From Patiria miniata (taxonomy: Eukaryota > Echinodermata > Asteroidea > Valvatida > Asterinidae), in contig NW_024037054.1 in the NCBI RefSeq assembly GCF_015706575.1, forward strand, positions 1,178,001-1,242,000: DNA of 64,000 nt, read 5' to 3'. A program made the translations under genes and the position numbers. Position 1 is the stretch's first letter. Each line of letters starts with the position of its first letter. The notes beneath the pieces were generated by a model. That model searched no databases and was not told the origin of the DNA. It saw nothing but the letters and a program-made list of their open reading frames with translations. Of this stretch, positions 56,420-64,000 are shown piece by piece.

Positions 56420-57180
56420 GATGTCGCAAGCTCCTGATACGAGTTTCATGATTAAAGTCTCAAAAAGGTATTTTTTATTTAATTCATGGTTAAGTTGTTT
56501 TAATCTATCTTATTCATTCAATATATTTGTGCAATGTCAGCCTTGTGGCTGCCTGTTTCAATTTTTTTATAAACCAGAATAATAATCGTATTATAATAAT
56601 AATATCAATGTATACCTTGCCAGAACAGATTCGAATTGTCAATGTCAATGTGTGCCCTTGTTTGGAAAATTTGCTTTCAAAAAGTAAAAACCTGCATAAT
56701 AATAAAAAATATATCACATAATACCTGCAATCTCATCAGGCATACACATGTACATTTAAGTAATTATTTATCGCAGATATTTTAATCTGCATTGCAAATG
56801 ATCGACATGAGCCGCCATTTCAATTCACTACCCTGAATAAATCATGAGACTCTTTTAGATCAATAGTAATGATTACAAACAGATAACTTATTTTGTATTT
56901 ACATGTATTTAACATGCAATGCTAAAATGTATTTTATCAATTATTTATTAACAACATTTTTAGTGAGCAATAAATGACACACTCATCTGTTTGTTCAAGG
57001 TACTCTTTATATTTGTTTCAATTCCTTTATTATTACATGTACATACCTTTCAAATTTGAAATGAGTTGCCAGGTTGTGTAATTTTCTTTCTGATATGAAA
57101 ACTTGACTGAAAATAAACTACCTGTCCAACTTATTGCATGCCCCCTTGGAACATTTGATAGGACTACACTTATCCACTTA
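56420..57180. other. AT-rich DNA, no gene
   Basis: Lies 3' of the transposase gene. No coding sequence was recognised. Confidence 0.4.
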
Positions 57181-57186
57181 GTTGAG

Positions 57187-59562
57187 TTAAACAACAGAGT
57201 TACTCAAATTTGTAAGTGCATAGCTTAGTCTGGCTATTTTGTCCATAGTTGTCCAACCCTGACTATCTTTTGTCTGTAAGTAGTCAATGGGAATCTGCCC
57301 ACCAAGAATTCTGTATTTCTTACGAACATTGCCAATACACCTCTCCACATGAATCCTAACATGGGTTTCCTTGTTACCATTATTTCTGCAGGTGTAAGTT
57401 GTTTTTTGCCATGAGTAAATGCTGGTTATTTTACCTCTGCACACTGCATGCCTACACTTTCAGCAATGTCAAAACCACGGTCGGCAAGAACTAAATCACC
57501 TGGTTCTAACTTCATCAAAAATCCACAATTCTCAGTTATATGTTTGTCAGATGCTCTACCTCCCCATGCTTTGGAAAGATAGGAGATTGTTCCCTGGGGT
57601 GTGATACCAATCAAATATTTGATAGTATTGTGATGCTTGTAGTTGCTCCAAGTTTGTGCTCTAGCAAGTAGATTTGAAGGCCGGTCAACGAAAACCTCAA
57701 AGCAGTCAATAATGACAGCCACACGCTTCCCAAAATGCTCTCGGAATTGCATTGGCATGGTTAAGTGAAGCTCTTCTCTCTCTGGCCACAGGATCAAAGA
57801 ATTCAGTCTTGCAAAAAGAACATCTAAAGTTAAGTTAAAAATCCTTGAAATTGTGGACTGAGCAATATCAAATCTGTATGCCAAATCACATTCTGACAAA
57901 TTTAACCTGAGCCTCATAAGCACAATCATCATTTGTTGAAATTTGGACATGGCTGAACGGTGGGTTACAACAATATGTGGGGATACAAGATTAAAAATAG
58001 CCATCAAAATAGTGTATGTAGGTAGCCCAGTATAGTATCTGTTTTTTTTATCATTCCCTGCTAAACTTGCTTGACTCACAGAGTTTGTAAGCTCAACCTG
58101 GTCATGGAGTTGAGAAATTTGTTCACCTTGGTACAAAGTGTGGTGCACAATACAGATTATGTCTTGTCCAGTTAAATCAGCTTGTGACATCACATCTTGA
58201 AGGTTGGGTCTCGCATTCTCAGTATCCTTGTGGGGATCATCAGCTTGGCTTGTTGAACTATGCAGTAAAGGTGACTGGTTACCATGCTGTACCGTTCCTG
58301 TTGGGTGGCTGCATGCTTCATGGGATTCCTGCCTGTTCTTTGCTGCCTCTTTGATCTCATGTTGGACTTTTCTTCGCTTCTTTGCTCTCTCTTTTCGCTC
58401 TGTAGTTCCCTGGCTTGGTCGCTTCACCTTGTCATGACCCAGACACAGTGTTGGAACCCAGTCAATGCTGGATGTTTCCCAATCCCTAGCACTTCTGCCT
58501 GCATCACATAGTAAACATAAAATAAAAACATATTCATCAAATACAGTACTGCTGGTACATAAACTGCTGAACATAACCATTTTGATAAATTGGGGCCAAA
58601 AGGGTGTGCTTCAGCACTGTTTTTTACTTGATATATTCACCATGGCAGATTTTTACCTGGTTATATTTTTTAAAAGTCTGTTTCTGTAAGTGTTCAGTAA
58701 TTCTGTAATTTGTGAAACTTAGTTAAGTAGTTTATCCAAAAAAATTGCAATATTTTCAGCAATTTCCTCTGGGTCGCAAGTTATGTACACTAGACCTTTT
58801 GAAGTTGATTATCCTGGGTATTTACAAGGTTACAGGTACATTGTTAGTATCTTCCCATGAAAAACAGACCCAATTTCCGAGGGGAAAAAATGCACAGTTG
58901 TGTGGCTCTATAAATAACAGGAAGACATAACCACGATATTGACATACCAGAACCAGCAAGTTCTGAATTTTCTTCCCCCTCATACCGGTACATGTCATAC
59001 AGTGTTAACATTTAATTCACCACTTCTTGCCTTCCAGAATTCCAGGCCTTCCAGGTTCAATAGGGAAAGATTCTCATATGAAATATGGTATCTGGTCATC
59101 ACTATGTTTTCTCTTCAGTTACCTAGTACTAGTACTAGCAAAGCTCCATGGAACTAGGTCTGTGGTATCAGCCATCAGAAAGTGATAGGCATATGTCCTA
59201 AAAAAATATAATGTAGCAGGGAAACATTCAAGTAAATTAGGCCTAGCTAGGCCTACTGAAAAAAACACTTAACATGCTTAGAACTTGAATTTTCAGACCA
59301 GATACGGTTTGTGCACAATAAGATTAAGAATTAAAATGGCCAAATATGGGAATCTTTCCTTCTATAGGCCTTTATAAAGTAGGCATATACAAAAAAATAG
59401 TAGCTAATCCTTACCGCTGACAAAATGGCGAGAACAGACTCTAGCATGCACGCTAAAATCGTTTGTATCTGCCCGGCTGATGGCAGAAATCCACAATCGC
59501 CTACGTTTTTCCGTGAGCTCTCTCTCTTTGTTACCATGATGCAGTTGGATTTTAGGGATACG
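57187..59562 (-). pseudogene. ISL2EU-type transposase: THAP, HTH, DDE; two exons, broken
   Basis: Exon 1 (59415 to about 59562) reads RIPKIQLHHGNKEREL, TEKRRRLWISAISRADTN and ARVCSRHFVSG, a THAP zinc-finger half. Donor GTAAGG joins to acceptor GTGATGCAG; exon 2 begins at 58498 and completes THAP with [14 protein letters not shown]. After a basic, low-similarity linker come an HTH ([35 protein letters not shown]) and the DDE_Tnp_4 core: [13 protein letters not shown] (Asp 1), [15 protein letters not shown] (Asp 2), [17 protein letters not shown] (Glu), ending [20 protein letters not shown] at 57426-57428 and a frameshift near 57370-57390 separate Asp 2 from the Glu. The THAP N-terminus is also out of frame (a run of seven T at about 59563). 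It was a cut-and-paste transposase and is now apparently inactive. Confidence 0.87.
58600..59400. other. Transposase intron
   Basis: The 916-bp intron between the THAP half-exon (ends 59415) and exon 2 (starts 58498). Nothing else was recognised. Confidence 0.6.
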
Positions 59563-59579
59563 AAAAAAACGTTACAGTC

Positions 59580-61190
59580 AGTGCGCAGGGTTCGGAAAGT
59601 GCTTGCGTTTATTTGCAGCGTATGCATAACTCGCTTGGTAAAATGAATATTCATGAGATCGGGGACCACATTTGGAAATTCATTTTCTTGATAACCAGTC
59701 TTTAAAAGAAAGTTTTTACTCACAAATATAGTAGAGAATACTAAAGCCTAATTGTGAAATGAAATTTCTAAAATTTTCATAAAGTATTTTAAGAAATATG
59801 AGGATGAAAGTTTTACTGAAATTGTCGAGAAATTTCGGTTTGCGAAAACCGTCTTTTTTCTATATAAAACGAAACCATGCAGCATCATCTTACAGTTCGA
59901 TGAGAAGCTTTGTTATTAAATTCACAAATTTTCATAACCATGAATCATGTGAGTACTCAAAACAGTCAGGAGCACGCAAAATTTACGGCCATTCTGAACG
60001 TTCCGGGTACGAAAAAAATGACACTCTGGAAGCAAGTGTAAGCGCCGCACGGCATGAGGGTACATTCCTCATTGGGCAAGACCCGCAACCAACACGCGTT
60101 TTGACCAATCACGTAACAGCACACGGGTCTTCCGTATGTCGGGTACCCAGCTCTACGCGTGCTTATGGATATCGTATAATCTCGAACTAAATGTGCCCAA
60201 CTATAGAAAATAAACTGGCGATGTGTCCTCTCTCAAAACGATCTAGTTTCAACGACTGGTGTGTAAGAAAATAATATACTGTCAATGCTATTATTCTAGA
60301 CCGTTATGATTTAAGATTCATGTAATAAACCATTATTTTTTGGCAATAATGTCTCCCATTTTCTTGATGCTTTTTGTTTGTTGACAGGTTCAATGTGCAT
60401 GAACATGAAAAATATAAACACAAAAAACAATGTGTATGAACATGAAAATATAAACACAAATAATCAAAGGCATGTCTCTTTTTCTTGACTGAAATTCTGG
60501 AAAACGATTTAATCATAAAATCAGAACTTTTTAAAAGTCACATACTTTTAAGCTGGACATAATAGTTACATCAATGTGTTAACATATTACTTAAACCCTG
60601 GAAACTTGAACCACTCACACTTACAAAACATTGCTTACAAAAAAAGTTTCTGAAAACATAGAATGACTTAATGACATAAATATAAAACAACTTAAAAAAA
60701 TGAACTTAAAAATACATGCAAGCCAAACTTTCTTCAAAGTGCAAGGTTACTAATGCTCTAGGATGTACAAACACTTTTTTGCTATATTTCATGAGCTTAT
60801 AAAACAAATTCCCTACCCAAGCTTGTCCACAAGCAACTCATTCTAGGACAATAACGAGGCCATTGAACTGCTCCATTCCTCGGCAATAACAGTTAAATAT
60901 GCTAACAATTACACAAATCTTTACAATTTTTACAAGATTTGTTTATATAGAATGCAGTGTACAGCCGTCTGCAGAAATTTTCATCATATTTTTGGTTTTT
61001 AAATATACAGCACACTCACAAAATGACTAACTTGAAGGGAAAAAAAGAAACAGTGGAAATTCAGCAATGATTGAATCGATTCTTCAGGGTTCTTCTTATA
61101 CATGATCTGAATACAACATGCCATGAGAATCCCCGACGCCTAATTTGTGGATTGTTGATGACACGTCTTTGAATTTAGACATGCCAAATA
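59580..61190. other. No recognised gene
   Basis: Should include the right end of the ISL2EU element, but no terminal inverted repeat could be matched to the left side. A CpG-rich patch (60000-60180) holds CCAATCAC and may be a promoter region. Confidence 0.3.
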
Positions 61191-61199
61191 AGGATTTCA

Positions 61200-61665
61200 G
61201 TCTAGTGATGTGTTGGGTCACATTGACCAGGCCAAACCAACCCGAAACATTATTTTGTAAACCGAATCCGAACGGAAACCAATTTGAACTCCCTAAAACC
61301 AACCTGATCCGACCCAACAAAAAATTAAGGAAAACCAACGCAAAAAAATGTTGCAACCTGACGCCACTTCCAGGATTGTGTACAAAGTCTATGTAGAGTC
61401 AAGACAATTTTAAGTATTTTCTAACAAAATTGGAAATTTATGAAGAAAAAAAAATGGCGTCAGGTTGCAAGATTTATCCCATGTGAATTTCCAAACTGTT
61501 TGGGGTTATTTTGGGTTGAACTGACTCAACGCAATTAGAAGACTGCAAACACAATACCGAAACCGACCTGACCCGACTAAAATGATGGACAAACTGATGG
61601 CGACCTAACAGAAAGTCAGTTTAAGTTTGGTCGGTTTCTGGTCGGGTTTGAACAACACTAATCCG
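61200..61665. repeat. Degenerate inverted-repeat element
   Basis: Inner arms TTGCAACCTGACGCCA (61353-61368) and TGGCGTCAGGTTGCAA (61453-61468) are perfect complements. Outer regions near CTAGTGATGTGTTGGGT and GTTTGAACAACACTA are loosely inverted, and CCAACC-type words recur. It is probably an old MITE. Confidence 0.5.
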
Positions 61666-61699
61666 GTCGCAGAATAAAGTTTCATTTCATGGTAAATAA

Positions 61700-63190
61700 A
61701 GTTCCATTGAAATAGTTGCGAACTGTCTGCAAGTTCAGGTGTTGTGTTCAACTAGTCTTGACAGGAAAAAGGGTCAATCACTCTGCGTACTTGGCCTGTA
61801 AGAAAAGAGAAAGAGAGAAAACAAATCTAAGTAATAATCTACATGTATTTTGCTGATTTAGCATGTTTAGCATGTTTAGGAAGGAATTGTTTTAGACTAC
61901 TTCAAAAAATCCCATCCCCACGGCAAGATCTGAAAAAAGTACCAGAAAAGGATTGTTCCTCATATTTTATGACCGACATGAATTGACCGACAAGGACAAT
62001 GGCTAGTGATGCCTGTATAATTTCATGAATTTATAAAAAAAAATTCTGATTTTTAATCGCTATAATTATAAACATTGATCGTACTTGCGACATGCAAAAC
62101 TAACGGGTAGGAACCTATTGTCGACATCGGTGGTAATGCACCCACAAAATACGTACACAGTACACACAACCCGTACACAAAATGCACGTATGACGTCATT
62201 CGAATCGCACACTGTGACTGCAATCATGCAATTTTCGCAAATATTTCGTATCAAATTAAAATCGGCGGTGGAACCTGCAGAGATGGGAATGGTATGGTTC
62301 GTAAGCGTAACTCTTCAACTTACCAGAAAGTGACGAATTTCGTCTCCAAATATCCCCAAACAGTCAGGAGCACCAAACAAGTACAGGCATCATCGAAAAT
62401 GTTTAAGAATCACCTCTCATAATGGTATTAATCGACGCAGAAATTATCGTAGTTTCAGAAATCACTCCATTTTAGTCAGCTACTGCTACGAAACGGGTTT
62501 CCCGTCCCTATATCCAGGGGCTTCACCGAACACTCGGCAAACCTCATGCAATCTCGAACGGTCCGAGGCCGTCCACGCGCTGCAAATAAAATCTCGCTGT
62601 GTGGCTCATTATCGAGTAGGCTGCGCACTGACTGGTTACCCCATCACGATGTCTACGTGATCCACAACCATAAACTACACAAACGGCAGGCATTATTTGT
62701 ACATGTATTATGTTTACTGCCAAAATGATTTAGATATTGGAAACGTTCGTGTGTGTGTCTACACGTGCGCATACGACAGTACAGTGCCACGGTGATTGAT
62801 ATAATACATGCCCTACAAAATGGCGCCCTCGCGGTTTCTAAGTAACTCCTCTGATGAGTGACATTATATTCAATACGATCTATTTGCCTTCATCGAGGAC
62901 CCCCTATTGTCCCTCTTTTGCACCCACATACACACAGAAATACAGAAGGTATAAACTATAGCAATATCCCCCTCCGGCTTATAGCTTACAGTTCACATAA
63001 AAAGCAAAATCAGATCTCTCACATTTTTATATTGATTTTCAAAGATTAAATCTAGAAATCTTTGGTTACTTGTAATCTGATATTTGATGACATCATGGTG
63101 ACATAATTCCTAGAAAGCTTAACAGCTATTCTAACTGTGCGATTTGAAGCAAAGACTCTGGATTTACTCGCACTGGATTTTTTTTCAGCA
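61700..63190. other. No assigned gene; possible spliced transcript on minus
   Basis: Contains a strong minus donor (CTG then GTAAGT, 62320-62325) and a strong minus acceptor (pyrimidine tract then TTACAG, near 61800), discussed in findings. A TGACGTCA is at 62189-62196 and the 62400-62660 stretch is CpG-rich. The end (62990-63120) is an inverted block of the TGACGTCA repeat family. Confidence 0.35.
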
Positions 63191-63209
63191 ATTTTTTTTT
63201 AAGGTTTAA

Positions 63210-63723
63210 AGGGAAAATACAACATTTGCAAACATCAAAAAATAAAACTACCAAATCATTTTGAAATACCTTGCTGGACTGTTAGTGAATGACAGTGTAA
63301 AGCATCCTGTAAAATCATGGCACCTGGTATACTGTCATTTTCAAGAAAAGTGGTATTTTTGTATCAATTTCCAACGCTGATCGGCCGATCAGCGTTGGAA
63401 ACAACTGGCTTTTTTTCAAATACTGGCCCCAATTGACCATCGCACTTGTTTGCAATCGATTACAAACCTATGAACGGGTACGAGCCAGCTAGACTGGTTC
63501 CATGAACTTACAATTCCCCAATGTATGTAAACTGCTCTGTTTCTTTTTATATGGAGTCAGGGAACCAGACTTCAGGAAAATGATCGTTTTTCTTGGTTTT
63601 TATAGCATTTTCGAACCCAAAACCTCAAAAAAGTCAGTGTAACTATATTTGCTATATATTTCCAACCCCCCAATTCCATCCATTTCTGAAAATTACAGCA
63701 AAAGCAAATGATGTATATTCCCT
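63210..63723 (+). mobile_element. Palindrome-bearing TTAA-flanked MITE, complete copy
   Basis: TTAA at 63206-63209 and 63724-63727 flank AGGGAAAATACAACATTTGC and the right end TATATTCCCT, which are short inverted repeats. It is 514 bp and non-coding. It is homologous to 36302-36798 along its length (shared AATACCTTxCTGGAxTGTTAG, AAAGCATCCTGTAAAATC, GGGAACCAGACT). Confidence 0.82.
63368..63401. repeat. Perfect 34-bp palindrome in MITE
   Basis: Arms TTTCCAACGCTGATCGG and CCGATCAGCGTTGGAAA, no spacer. Compared with 36453-36482, one base in each arm differs (G/C there, A/T here) so that pairing is kept. Confidence 0.92.
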
Positions 63724-63727
63724 TTAA

Positions 63728-64000
63728 AGATATTTCATTTTAACTTCTAGTCAAAGTTAAATATCCCTTGAACCTACTCAACTTATCACTGGATGTGGTC
63801 TTAATGTTTCAACTCAAAACTGTCTCAAGAGGGTTTGCACACCCCAATTTTTAATACAATGGAACTCCATGGTGCATGACCAGAGGAATCCGTCCAATAT
63901 ATCAAATGGAAAACTTACTGTCCCTAGTTTATGATAAAACCATAATAATGGTCATTGAGTTCGTAGTTGGTCCATATTATCCCTTTGTTTTCGGGTTACC
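63728..64000. other. Window end, no feature seen
   Basis: AT-rich DNA after the MITE. No exon was recognised. Confidence 0.4.

Noticed and set aside
59331..59723. 130-codon minus frame over the THAP exon
   Set aside because: It is in a different phase from the THAP coding frame; the THAP motif is read in another frame ending at the 59415 donor.

Overview
This window is animal (metazoan) nuclear DNA. It is intron-rich, full of repeats, and has no bacterial operon structure. The transposon mix is DIRS, Penelope-like, CR1-like, PIF/Harbinger, ISL2EU, TTAA-target elements and a tRNA-derived SINE, with many TGACGTCA and TACATGTA words. This suggests a marine invertebrate such as a lancelet, hemichordate, echinoderm or lophotrochozoan. 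I cannot fix the species from sequence alone.

The only host gene I recognise is NSF (N-ethylmaleimide-sensitive factor), on the minus strand. Six consecutive exons (42510-42643, 34671-34737, 30213-30292, 29220-29354, 12201-12262, 9873-9980) have canonical splice sites and join in one open frame. They encode the second ATPase domain (D2), with Walker A, Walker B and the following helices, almost to the C-terminus. The last few codons and all upstream exons were not found. The introns are large (up to about 17 kb, and more than 21 kb upstream of 42643) and hold nearly everything else described here.

Layout. 1-9.8 kb: a TTAA-flanked MITE, Harbinger MITEs, a Penelope-like fragment, a TGACGTCA-rich repeat family, a set of inverted GGGGTAAAAACGCCC words, and a SINE. 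12.5-15.4 kb: a large foldback element whose arms carry a 54-bp repeat, plus a second, partial copy. 17.2-18.1 kb: a TTAA-flanked element with CCCT termini. 19.4-25.7 kb: a broken non-LTR reverse transcriptase, then a 4.4-kb Harbinger-like element that contains a decayed DIRS retrotransposon. 30.4-31.6 kb: a TA-flanked foldback MITE. 33-36.8 kb: nested TTAA-type elements and a minisatellite. 38.8-39.6 and 44.1-44.5 kb: a satellite of about 185 bp in opposite orientations, and a 60-bp minisatellite. 44.6-46.1 kb: a dead CR1-like RT. 47.3-48.1 kb: an interrupted MITE and a possible tyrosine-recombinase fragment. 51.8-59.6 kb: an ISL2EU-type element with two convergent genes, a SWIM/YqaJ nuclease/PHD-like protein (plus) and a THAP/HTH/DDE transposase (minus). 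Both are broken, and the element has been invaded by another LINE and MITEs.

The most interesting items are the convergent two-gene ISL2EU element, a repeat family carrying a long perfect palindrome preserved by paired substitutions in two copies, the foldback element with 54-bp repeats, and several perfect hairpins of 41-59 bp. Almost all open reading frames of 60-130 codons elsewhere look like chance or repeat-derived frames and are not annotated.
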